64,000 nt of DNA from Gorsachius magnificus (lineage: Eukaryota > Chordata > Aves > Pelecaniformes > Ardeidae). The DNA is taken from the NCBI GenBank assembly GCA_034008185.1, contig CM067082.1, positions 155,255,895-155,319,894 of the forward strand. Direction: 5' to 3'. How positions within the stretch are numbered: the stretch's first letter is position 1; each line of letters begins with the position of its first letter. The notes below the pieces were generated by a model. That model searched no databases, was not told where the DNA came from, and was given only the letters and a program-made list of their open reading frames with translations. Shown here piece by piece: positions 34,754 through 46,350 of the stretch. A program made the translations under genes and the position numbers.

Positions 34754-37519
34754 AATATATATAAAAAACCCAACCAAAACCCAAAAAACCCTAACAACAA
34801 AATAGGTAAAAGAAGTAAAATAGTACAAGCTGCTTCCCTCATGACCTTCTTTCTTTCATAACTGCTATTGGCATACAAAGATACTGAGCCCTTCTATGTG
34901 AACCAATTTGCACTTAAAATGGGAATCCAAACAGGTGCCAGTACTGACATCCAACATAACTCTCTCAGGAGTCATCTCAACCCAAAGACACTTAAACTCC
35001 CACAGTACCATCCCTTTTCCCATGAAATCTTTCTAGACACCTGCAGTGCCTCTCATGCCTTCAACTGGACTGGTCTGATTAATTAAGAGACAAACACCAC
35101 TGGAGTCCTGACACTAGCTGGAGCAGCAGGTTGAGTCCAATCTGTTACATTAGTTCAGAGCCAAACTACTCTGTGTAGACCCCTGACTGGTCCCTTGTAA
35201 CAAGCAGAGGTAATTACTTTCCTTTTGACCACAGTAGGGGTGTTAGGCCTGGGTTTGATGTAATACCCCTCTGTTCAGAACACAGTCTAAGACATTTTAA
35301 GCCTGTAGCACCCATCTGACAAGACACTGGTCTAACAATCAAAGCACAGATGAGGAAAAAGAGAGAGAAAATACGTGGCTGAAGATGCTATCTTTCCATA
35401 ATAGTGATGCCACGCTTATGGGGCCAGAGAAGAGGAGTCCAGACATCAATGGATCAATAGCAGTCCAGCAGTCCATGAACCTGCATCACAAAACACCAGG
35501 ATCTAAATATAAAGCCACTAACCTGCAGACCCCTGTATCATTTCAGTAGATGCATCTTTTAATGTCTCCATTCAAACTGTACAGTTATATTAGCTCTGCC
35601 AGTATGGAGATAAACTGATGCACTGCTAGCCATCCAAGAGCTCCGTAGAAGGTGGATGGCCTCATACACCAAAACCCCTGCTCTCTCCAGCTGTGGCCTA
35701 TTATCTTCCTGTCCATATTTCTGCATCTGTTACCCACCACAAGACCTGATGGACACTGGGCTGCTAAACAGCCCTTCTGCCACAATGCCTGCTGTCTACT
35801 GGTGTCTCTTCAAGCACCACCTACCAGATAGGAGACTGACGTTGTGCTGCAAGGTTTCTCTTGTGAGGTGGGTGGTCCTGAAGGTCCTGCACTTCCTTGG
35901 AAAGCGGGTGGTAGTTAAGCTGCAGTAACGGTCCATGTGCTGACTCTGGCCTGGGGAGTAACACGTAACCCAAGGATTCACTATTAAAGGACTGCTAGGC
36001 CTCTATTGGTTTAATAAATCAACATTTGTTTAAGTGGTGGTGTTTGTATCACAGTTATTTCTCCTGGAAGTACACCCATAACCTCAGGATTCAGAAGGTG
36101 AGAGAGCAACCTGAACGGTTATTCTCTCCATGCCTTCAAAAAAGATGCACTGCATCCTTCACATCCTGAGGATGGTGGAAAGGTGCAGTGGAAGCTGAGG
36201 CATCTGGCCATATGCTCCTGCCAGGTGGGTAGGTGTGTCTGTTTTCACCAATTGCCCTTCTCGCAGGGATATTAGACCCTGTACAGGGTGAAACCAACAC
36301 TGATGGCCCTGTTACTGTGGGGAAATGGCTCCCTTCTGGCCTTGCAGAGGTTGTGGGGATTTACAGACCCAGTATTTTACTTCGTGCTTGCCATAGGGAG
36401 TCTATGGTGACTCATGAAGTCTTGGAAATGTAATCACCTGTGAAAGCTCTCAGAGCACACTCTAAAATTCACCTCTTTTCTCTTAAAATGTCAGGACAAA
36501 AAGCAAAGGCAATAAACTTTGCAGTAATAAGGAAACTTTATCATCTAGCAGGCCTAAGAAACCTACATTATCTTAAATAGCCTAAGGATATTTAGACTAG
36601 TCACCACATAATGAATGTCATTAACATTGAGAGAAATGAATTTGTGCATGCAGATTATTGTAAAGAATTTGGATGCGTTATGAGATAGAAAAACAGCACC
36701 AGGATAAAAAACCAGCACCGGGCTGGAGATAAGGGACTTATTGACCTGGTAGTGCTCAGAGGTGTGTATACAGAGGTACAGAAATTATTTCCTCTGTTCA
36801 GAAAACAGAAGTGGGTAGACATCTCCATTTTCTTGTCATTGCTTCTTAGCAAAATGTCGTTGCTCTTATCTAGAAATTAAAGTTGAGCAAATTGATGATT
36901 AACAGGATGAGGTGAAAAAAAGGATATTCATAATAATCTAGCAGTCAAGATGGGGACAGGCAGTTCTGAAAATAAGCAGGTGACAATGGCATTTTGTCAT
37001 TTTCTCTGTAAATACTATATGACTCCTGAGGCATTTGTTAATCAAAATAATGAAACAATTGAGTTAGCAGTTGTCAAGTCACCTGAGTTTGCTCACCAGA
37101 TTAGCTGTGGTCTCCTGCTATGTCCTTGTAACTTAATGGAGGCATGATGTGAACAGCAGCCAAAGAATTGCCCCCCGCAAATTCTATTTTCTGACATTAC
37201 TCATAAGAGCAAGAAGATACGGCAAATATGATATAACTTATAGGATAAAATAGATTAAGGATCAATTTTCTAATTTTCCTGTGTGATGCTGATTAATTAG
37301 ACCCTATTATCTTTCGCGTTTTGAAGAAGGCAGTCTTTGTAAACCCTTTCCCTCTTGTGCAAAACTGGGATTATATTGTCTTTCCTGGTAAGAAAATACA
37401 TATGGCACAACCCATATTTCTAATTTCCATTTAGATCTTCCAATAATAATAATTTTTAAAAAAAAATAATAGGTACAAAGGATGCCTCAAATCTGAAGCC
37501 AAGGAGTATTTGCACCTTG

Positions 37520-37600
37520 ACCTGCGGTGGAGCGGAGCGGCTGCCTCTGTCCATGGTGCTGCTCCCGACAGCCAGAGCCTGGCTCCTTCCCCGCCGATCC
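37520..37600. other. CpG-clustered GC-rich patch with start and donor-like sites
   Basis: Six CpGs fall within about 71 bases in otherwise AT-rich DNA. On the minus strand CACCATGG gives an ATG at 37554-37552 in a strong initiation context. An 11-codon frame follows and ends at CAG followed by GTCAAG (exon end 37522), a donor-like sequence in phase 0. The palindromic CCATGG also gives a plus-strand ATG with a 30-codon frame. A short first coding exon is possible; no protein family is recognisable from so few residues. Confidence 0.2.
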
Positions 37601-37824
37601 ACTGACAAAAAGATTTTCAGCAGATTCCAGACGATTTTTTTTTAGTAACATTAATTGCATTTTCTTTGGCAAGCATTCATCTCCATATCTCTCTTTTATA
37701 CATCAACATCCTGGCCATCCTCTATGGCTGTGAGCGTGAGAGTCACTGTAATCACCCCAGGGAGGAATTTTTCTATTTTAACCTGAACGTCAGAGTGGTG
37801 GCTGTACAGGCAGTAGATCTCTAG

Positions 37825-37829
37825 TCGGT
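37825..37829 (+). repeat. Target-site duplication, left copy (TCGGT)
   Basis: This pairs with TTGGT at 38404-38408. The single difference is C to T in a CpG, the commonest kind of decay. Confidence 0.65.
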
Positions 37830-38403
37830 TGTAATGGTTTAACCCTGACCGGCAACTCATCACCACACAGCCACTCACTCACTCCTCCGCAGTGGGATGG
37901 GGGAGAGAATCAGAAGAGTGAAAGTGAAAAAACTCATGGGTTGAGATAAAGACAGTTTAATGGGGGAAGCAAAAGCCGTGCACACAAGCAAAGTAAAAGA
38001 AGGAATTCAATCACTGATTCCCATGGGAAGGCAGGTGCTCAGCCATCCCCAGGAAAACAGGGCTCCATCACACGTAACGGTGACTTGGGAAGACAAACGC
38101 CATCACTCCAAATGTCCCCCCCTTCCTTCTTCTTCCCCCAGCTTTATATACTGAGCATGATGTCATACAGTATGAAATACCCCTTTGGTCAGTTGAGGTC
38201 AGCTGTCCTGGCTGTGCCCCCTCCCAACTTCTTGCGCCCCTGGCAGAGCATGGGAAGCTGAGAAGCCCTTGAGTGTAAGCACTGCTCAGCAACAATTAAA
38301 GCATCAGTGTGTTATCAACATTCTTTTCATACTAAATCCAAAACATAGAACTATACCAGCTACTAGGAAGATAATTAACTCTGTCCCAGCCAAAACCAGG
38401 ACA
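37830..38403 (-). mobile_element. Solo LTR of an endogenous retrovirus, subtype A (minus strand)
   Basis: The plus strand reads TGTAATGGTTTAACCCTGAC at the left and AGCCAAAACCAGGACA at the right, the reverse of a TGTCCTGG...CA LTR. The polyadenylation signal is TTTAAT at 37956-37961 (ATTAAA in sense). The middle segment, including GATGGCGTTTGTCTTCCC read on the minus strand, matches the copy at 26868-27459 closely. The copy at 49089-49661 has a different middle. No retroviral genes are adjacent, so this is a solo LTR. The 5-bp flanking duplication fits ERVK/ERVL-type integration. Confidence 0.88.
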
Positions 38404-38408
38404 TTGGT
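38404..38408 (+). repeat. Target-site duplication, right copy (TTGGT)
   Basis: Matches TCGGT at 37825-37829 at four of five bases. Confidence 0.65.
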
Positions 38409-39953
38409 AGACTCCAGGACAGAATTAATTCAGTGTTAAACAAGATGCCTGAATAGTTCAGCTAGATAGTGACTTCAAAATAACTGTTCCTTTCTTTTGT
38501 TTATAAAACAAGCTGCCTTGCATTGGTGCTGCTCTTTACACTGAAGTTATCTGAAGTTACATGAAGATAATTCCACTCCATTCAAAATCAGCCCACATTA
38601 AACCAATCCAAATGACAATAATCTCTGTCACTCAAAATAGGATTCATCTTCTCCAGTACTGAAACTGTAAAGCGGATACCTATTCAGACTTGCATTCTTT
38701 CAAGTTCCTTCTGAAGTCAATGAGAGAGATGGGCATATTCAGAGGGTCATCCTAAACCAGTTGCCTCATGTGGGTGAGATGAACCATCCCCACCCTTACA
38801 AGAAGGATTAAGTTAATTAGCTAATCAGTAAGGGAGAAAGGTGCTGCTTTTGTTAGCATTGCAGTTGCTTGCCAAATATGTCTTCTGTGCATGACTTTGG
38901 ATGACTTTCCCTTTGACCCATGTGGCCATGCAAGCTTCTCATGTGTCAGGCTTGGTCTTGCTTATGTTTTCTTTTTAAACATTAATTTGCTTAGCTGCTT
39001 ATATCTCTACAGGAATGTCTCTTGTTCTCTAATGACCCTGAAGTAATTTCCCAGATATTGTGTTGTCAAATGCAAATCCCAAAATCATATTACAAGTGGG
39101 ACTATGGCTTTTTTCCTCCTCTGACTCTCCACAAAGAAGACATTTGCCACTCTTGCTACTTTATTGTCTCAGTAACACATATCTGACCATGATGAATTCT
39201 AGTAAATTCCCTTTAAAAGTGTACAGATTAATTAAATGTCTGCTGCATATTCCTCCCCTAAGCCTCTAGGCTGTTAATAAACAGAAGAAAATCTTATTTC
39301 AATAACCTCTCTTCTAATTAACATTCTTCTCTGCTTTTCCCTGGGTATCTTAAACATCTAGTGCCACACAGGGACACAGCTGGATGGTGTCATCCTACAG
39401 ACAGTGCATAGCCCTCTACAATGATATTAGAAGTTGGATAACAGTAATGTTCAATTTATGTTAAAAATTAAACGTGCATGGGAAGCTGATGTCTAAAATT
39501 ACTCACTCCCTTCCTTTCCTTTCCCTTTGACTCTGGCTGTATTTATGGTCCATTTCTTTGATCCGATTATCTTAGGCACCTCAGTTTAGCTGCCTGATAA
39601 TCTCCTGCCTGAGTGCATGTATTGGTTCTTCCAGAGGAGATCATTAGGACCAAATGAGCACATAATAAAGCAAAAAATCCTAATAATTTACCCTGCTATT
39701 TAAGAAATTCAGTGTTGAACATACTCAAAACTAGTATTAAATATGACTCGAAGAAGTCTGTGCGTATGCCATCTATCTCATGGTCTCACATACTATGACT
39801 CTAAGATGAAAGTGGCCTCAGGTTTCTGGAACTTCTGTAGAAAATAAAATTCTGCATTGTTGTTTTAGCTCCTGTTTATCTACAAGCACCAAATGGCCGT
39901 TCTGCAGAACGATAGCCACTTCAGTGCTTGGTGGGATCTCATGTAGTCCTCAT

Positions 39954-40004
39954 ATTCCCATTGATATCTTATTCCCACTGATATCTTATTCCCATTGATA
40001 TCTT
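39954..40004 (+). repeat. 3 x 17-bp tandem repeat
   Basis: The unit ATTCCCATTGATATCTT is present three times; the middle copy differs by one base (ATTCCCACTGATATCTT). It is too short and regular to be an array with spacers. Confidence 0.9.
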
Positions 40005-42515
40005 TTAGCTTTTCCAAGATAATTAATTCTTATGTATGCCTATTTCCTGACAAGCAAAACAGATGCATATCAGCTGCCAAGTGACCAGGGTCCAGTATAT
40101 AAAAGGTAAAGTGGGTATATGACAGCCCTCATAAAGATTGAAACGTACAACAGAAATAGAAAATTCCTTGTTTCCCATTTAGTGATATTCTAGGGGGGGC
40201 TGTTTGTTTGTTTACTTTTGCATAAGATGTTTTGGGTTGTACCTAAAAAGTGCTATGCTAGTTGAGTGATGGACTTAGTACAATTAGAGATGGCCACAGC
40301 TGTATTTTTTTTTGTTTATTAACCAATCCCACTCCTCACATCCAAAAGGAAAAGGAAGAGAAGAAAAAATAAGGGATGTCAAAATAAAAATAATAGAGAG
40401 GGAAACAACCCTCTTCCTTCCACATGGTTCTTGGCCACCCCAAATTATTTTGATCAAACTGTAAAAAAAACACTGTTTCATTTAGCATTTATTCAATGCT
40501 TTTTTATTAATTTATTTTTTTAAAAAAACTGAAAACTGCATAAATTAAATTAGCTACTACTTCACTAACAGTTACATAAGTGTAACAGTTTTCAAACACT
40601 CTCCCAGTTTAACTTCATGCTTTTTTCCTGCTGTCTCAAGCACAACAGTATAATATGGTCAGAAAGTTCAAGCTGGAACACTGCTTGTGAGTGACAAGGT
40701 GTTGCTCTGATTATGGGATACACGTGGATTTGTTTAAAGATGACTGATTCTGATGACTTTTTTTCCCCTTTGGTTTGATCTCTTTGAAAAGGGAACTCAT
40801 TTTCACTGCAAAGTCATTGAAGGCTCCTCAGTAAAGAATTTACAAGGCTTATGTGTCACAGCACATTACTGTTCAACCCTTAAGAAAATAACCACAATTC
40901 TTAGGTTATTTTAAGATTAAATGTGAGAGTACAAATGAAAATACATTAGTCACATGGATTCAAGTGGCTTTGGGGAAGTAGTATTTTCAATACCTGCTCT
41001 GATAAGAGTATTTGGCTTTATTCCTTCATGTATTTACAAACATTTGCGTTATGGCCTTCTGTGATGCCTTACATTTCACCCCTAAATAACCTGGTTTGGG
41101 CTGGAATTACACTTCAGTCTTTTTCCAGACTCTTTTTATGCAACTATTTTTGCACTAGGTTTATTCAGTGAGACAGCAGTTTAAACTGGGTCCCAGAGAT
41201 TTTCTTGCATCTCAAAATGCTATTTCAGACCCTGTCAATTCTGATCCTTCCCCGTGGACCTGGTGATGTTCTTACAATTCCTTTTTTTTCTTCCTGCATA
41301 ATTTCTGTTCCTTTCTTATTAACCATGTGAGTCTTCCAACTACAAATTTCTCTCTGACAATTTTAGAATGGGCATGTAGCATTTTCTGTCTGGTGGAGTT
41401 CAATGAGTTGCATTTGCTTGGTTGTAGATTTGTCACAACCTCTGAAAATAATTCCACACTATTTGTGGGTTTCACAACTTGAGATGAACACAGACTTATA
41501 CTGATGGATAGCTTCCTTTGTAGTTCTTTATGTTCAGAACATTTTCAAAATCAGTAATCAACATCCATAGTCATTCCGAATCTGGGGAATAAATACGAAC
41601 TCATGGTCTTTGTGAAAGCAAACCTTGCAGCTTCTGAATATCATAAAAGCTTCATTGTTCTGCTCCATCTTAGCAGCTAATGGGTTCTGTTTAGATATTT
41701 CATCTTTTCTGTCAATTGTGACAGCACTGGCTTCTTTTTTTTTTTTCAAACCCAAGAACCTGTATTTGGATAGCCCTCAATTCCTTTGATGTTTTTTCAC
41801 TTTTTTTCCCCTAGATCTGCATGTCAATAATACAGGTTATCTTAAGTTGTCCAGTGAAATCATGCTCAAATGTTATATCTATCTATCTGTTGTAAACTAT
41901 CAGTGTTCTGCCATATGAAAAGACATTATAGAAATTAACTTCCAACAGAACTAGCACGATGCTTGTTTGAAGCCTCTGCTTTCTTCCATGCAAAGAAACA
42001 TTTCACCAGATTCAATCTCTCATCCAAGAAAACCTTGGGAATCCTTTTGTTTTCCTTAATAGACTATCTAGAATGATTTATGGCTTTCAGAAGAATGTAG
42101 CTTGGGCACTGTGGAAATTCAGTAACTCTCAAAATAGGGCTGACATTTTAATCTTGGCCTTGACAGATCATATGAGCTCTTCTCTGAAGGTAAAAGCTGG
42201 ATAACCCCTCTTAAATCTGTTTCCAGTTTAATGGTTCAGATAGATAATGCTGATTTTTGTCTATTTTCCACTACTTATCATTATGCCCTGTAATAGCGAA
42301 AGCTTTCATAAAGAATTTGGGAGACTTTGGTGCAACTGAAGGTTGGTGTCACCTCACTCCATTTACTCTCTGCCTCAACCATGTAATGGCCAGGGGTGCT
42401 ACACTTTTCCAATGGTAGATTTGAGCTTTACCTGTAAGGACCGCTGATTAAGTCTAGAAGCAGTCTGAGACAAGTGACCCTAGCTGCACCAGGACTTTTT
42501 TTTGCCAGGATTGTT

Positions 42516-42540
42516 TATGTTCACAGAATCTGTGAACATA
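42516..42540. other. Perfect 12-bp inverted repeat with one central base
   Basis: TATGTTCACAGA, a central A, then TCTGTGAACATA form a perfect palindrome. It could fold as a hairpin or bind a dimeric factor. No T-run or gene context suggests a terminator. Confidence 0.75.
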
Positions 42541-44332
42541 TTTCTAGGTGATTTAGAGGCTTCCTGACAGAGTTGGGCTTCGGGGTGAAGACGGTTGTCT
42601 AAGTGGAAGTTTTGAGGTTGTCAGAAGAACCTACACGCCACTGGTGATGCGGTCTGACACAGCTTCACCAGAACAGCACTGGAAGTCTGTAGTGAAATGA
42701 GGAACTGAAGGCAGGTCCCTCCCACCTCTTTCTAACCCCAGACCTGCAAGACCATCCCTTTTTATTTGTCAGTTCCATTTATTTTCTCCAAAGTACATAA
42801 AATAACATTGTTGTTCTTCCCGTTAGGCTGATGCCTCTTCAGAGAACATATTGGGGTGGGACTCAGTGCACAGAGGGACACCGACATTTTGGGGTGTATC
42901 TGTGCATAATTTGAAATCCCATTAATAATCCCCTACACCCATTTTCCACTGATCAGGAAAGAAGAAGGGAGTGACCATACAACGCTCAGCTGTGGAAAAT
43001 ATTAAGGTAACACAAATAACCACCACAACAGGAATCCAATTACTACATCTTCTTACTTCAGCAAATCTATCTGACTTAAACTACAGTGGGTAATGTTTCC
43101 TTAAAGCATCAATGGGGTTCTTTTCCTTCTCTCCTCTCTGAAGCTGGCAGATAGGTATTGTTGCTCAAAATTCTATTCATCTTGTTTCTCAATCCTCATT
43201 TATTCTATCTCAGACTCAAAACTACAGCCGCTGATGGCAGAGGGATAAAGAGGAGGTATTAATATGCTATTAATGTCTTCATGCTAAATTTCTCAGATTA
43301 AATGATGGGTTTAAAATCTGCATTGTAGTCTCATATTTGGTAGCATTGCTGGGAAAAGGAAAGGTTGTTACTAACATGTTTGATATTGGATGAAATTGAT
43401 GCTGGCACCACTAAAATTGATATTTTACCTCTTCTTCATCTGCCCTACTGACTGAGCCATTGAAGCTTGAGTGCTGCGATGTGTCTATTCTGCTCTTCAA
43501 GCCCTGATTCCTGAATGAGACAGTGAATTCACTTGAATTTTGAACTTCAGGATCTCTTTTACTCTATTATCAGGTGCCTAGCAACTCTGCCAATGCTCAT
43601 CAATCCTAAGCTAAGTCTTTTTTCTCTCCTGGGTGTGTGCTGAAGTCTTTAGCTCTGTTGTCTTTTGACCAGATTAATGAATAAGGGAACTGAAATCACC
43701 ACTTCTGTGTAGGATTCAAAGCCTACACCAGAGTGAGAGTCTCCGTTACCATGGGTTGGGCTTCAGGTCATATTCTCTATGATGTACCAGAGGCATTGAA
43801 GCCTGCCTCTGAGGGTAAACCCTTAATGCCTACCAAATCACTAGACTATCCATCTGCTTAATAAAAACAAATGGACCTGTAATGGAAAGTACTGAGGCCA
43901 GACCCATGACTGGAAGTAATCAGCATTCCTCCGTTGACTTCTGTCATGATTTAATGGTATTAACTGACCATCAACTAAATTGGCATTACACACAGGAGAA
44001 AAATAATTCCCCCTACAACATTACTATTGAATAGGTCTATATAGCACAGTGTGTATGATGCTCATTTTGGTTAATGCAGCCTCAATTCTATTTCACAATA
44101 GGACTGTTTTTTCCCAGCACGGAGTCATTCAGTAGCCTGCGTGTTCAACAAAGGCACCGCCTGCATTCCAGCCTCTTGCCAACAAGCCCATGATTTGTGT
44201 TTGGCTTGGTGTTTATTGTTGGGGTATTGTTTATGTGATGTAGTGATATAAACAATGCTGATTGCATGGACAGAAATTAATAACTGCATTGCACAAGTCT
44301 GAGGGTTATCTGTATTTTTAGCATATGCCAGG

Positions 44333-44355
44333 GGGTTTTGGTTTGGTTTGGTTTT
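44333..44355 (+). repeat. (GGTTT)n simple repeat
   Basis: GGGGTTTTGGTTTGGTTTGG is a short G/T repeat. Confidence 0.6.
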
Positions 44356-45821
44356 GCAATTAGGAAATAAATGTTTAGTTTATGAAATGTAAAACACTGA
44401 CTTTCCAGAATTTGGGATTAAACTTGGGACTCCTGGATTTAAAATCTGAGCATTTGCTGCTGGACTTCATAGTTTCACCCCTTATGTCTGTGCTAGTGCT
44501 CCAGCTGGTTTTGCAACTGTGTCTGAACTAACTGAAAATTGGGGCTTTCCCGAGACCTCGTCCATCCCAGGAGCTTGATAATACCTCTGGCACCATGCAC
44601 ATATGGAATGTCCTCTGCAACAGCACCACTGTCGATATCTCTACACAGCTGGCCCTGCTGAGATTGGCCCTCATGCCAAATCTGAGGCATCAGCAGGCAA
44701 CAGAGAGGTCTCATGTAACATCTGTGATGTAAAGAAGGAAAAAAGGAGATTTCCACTGAATTCTGCCTTTACTTATTTTCATTAGTCAGTGCAAGTTTGG
44801 AAATCCCAGGAAATCAGAGGTTTTCCTCCTAGCTTCAAGTTCTTCCAGTGTATACAAGGTGAATGAAGCTTACTTATAAAAAATAAAAACCTAAGGGAAA
44901 CTTAAAATATTTTATCAAAATGTATCTTCTTTTTAATGAGAACATATTTTGAAACCCTTATATTCTTCAACCAACAGTGGATTGCACATAAGAAAATTTA
45001 ACTGTTATTGACTCTGCTGAATAACGGAGTTATATTTTTTAAGGTGAGTGGGTGAGATGTATATTTTTGTACTTAAGGTCTGCTTACTTTGCTGTTAGCT
45101 TAAATGATGATTTTTCCTTTCAAAACCCATGGTAGCGTTCCTCCAGCCTCACCTTCCCCAGTACTGTGACAAATGTACAGAAAAGCTATAAGGGAGAAGC
45201 AATTCCATGCAGCAATAATATTTATTATTGCAGCAGCTTTGGTGTCCTAAACAAGCATCCTCCACCTCCAAAGAAATATGCGCATCCATGCGGTGCACTT
45301 AGCAGGGTTGTACCACGAAAGCCCCACATTTCCACCCACATCACCTAATATCAAACACACCGGGAGTTGCAGAAACTGTGATTTGTGTTGTAAAATCCCT
45401 TAGTCTCATATCATAGGGGGTCCCAATAAAAGCTTGGGGGCTCCTGGGACCTGAATTCACACAAATTCATTCATAGTGTCAATCATAGCCGGGATTACAA
45501 GGACGGCTTTGAACTTCCACACTATCTGAATGGTACTGGTGGATGCAAAGGCAATCTGTAACTCAGAAAATGAGATAATGTTTCTTCTTATCTCTGTCAC
45601 ATATGAAAGGTTGTTTGTCTCTCTCAGCCTCCTGTGTACCCGGTTAAATGGGATGGTGGAAGTTGCAGTGATTTTCACTTATTTCAAGTCGTCGGCAGGA
45701 AGGGTCAGAGTGCAGTTTGAAGACTAAGACGTCTTTCTTGCATGATGGCAGGCTCTGATACAGCTATTATCACTGAAAAATGAGGCCTTGGGGTAGCAAT
45801 TCTTTTATGGAAATGTCACTT

Positions 45822-46350
45822 CAGCAGCATGTAGCAGTCAGAAAAGCAAACAAAATTTTAGGAATTCTGAGGAAAGAAATAAAGAAAAATATGGAAGGGA
45901 TTCCTATGACATGATGGACAACGTGCTTGCATCTTAAAAATTGTGTGTGGTTCTGGTCACCTTACAGAAACTCTGGAAAAGCTACTGGGAAGATTCATCA
46001 CTAAAGAGATGATCCATCACTGATGAATGGCATCTGAACGAGGAGCAAATGATTAGGCTGGTGGCTAGCCTGGCAGTGGGATGACTGAAGAGGGTATGAT
46101 GGACACCTATAAAATCAGGAGTGATGTGAGCAGTGGCAGAGAAGATGAATTGGAGACATCCAGAAAAGGAAAACCCATGAAACACACAAACACACCACCT
46201 TATCTCAGGAGGTTCCAAGCCTCCACCTCACATCCAAGTCTCATACTGTGGGAGGTTGAAAGAATACACCAAGGAAACTTGCCCTTTTCCTATATCCATG
46301 CCTGGGCAACTGCTTTGGACATATTGAAGACAGGATACTGAGAGGGATGG
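45822..46350 (+). mobile_element. Old CR1-like fragment
   Basis: Block order resembles the CR1 ORF2 end. A run like CAGTCAGAAAAGCAAACAAA (the K-A-N block), then ATTTTAGGAATTCTGAGGAA, TGTGTGGTTCTGGTCACCTT (the Q-F-W-S-P equivalent), and later ACACCTATAAAATCAGGAGT (the A-Y-K-Y-L-equivalent). The right part around 46200-46345 resembles a degraded ORF2 end and 3' UTR start. No tail octamer remains. Heavy divergence indicates an old subfamily. Confidence 0.6.

Larger units (their letters stand above)
34516..37824. other. Stretch without a recognised gene
   Basis: Contains a (TC)n run at 34739-34753 and a CpG-clustered patch at 37520-37600 (separate entry). All open frames are 90 codons or shorter. 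Confidence 0.4.
38409..45821. other. Longest stretch nearly free of recognised repeats
   Basis: More than 7 kb with no identifiable CR1 or LTR and no convincing coding frame. It holds a 3 x 17-bp tandem repeat (39954-40004), a perfect hairpin (42516-42540) and a (GGTTT)n run near 44333-44355. Freedom from insertions in an otherwise CR1-dense window may reflect chance, or selection on non-coding function. Confidence 0.4.

Noticed and set aside
39954..40004. 17-bp repeats as a CRISPR array
   Set aside because: The units are directly adjacent with no spacers, and the genome is vertebrate.
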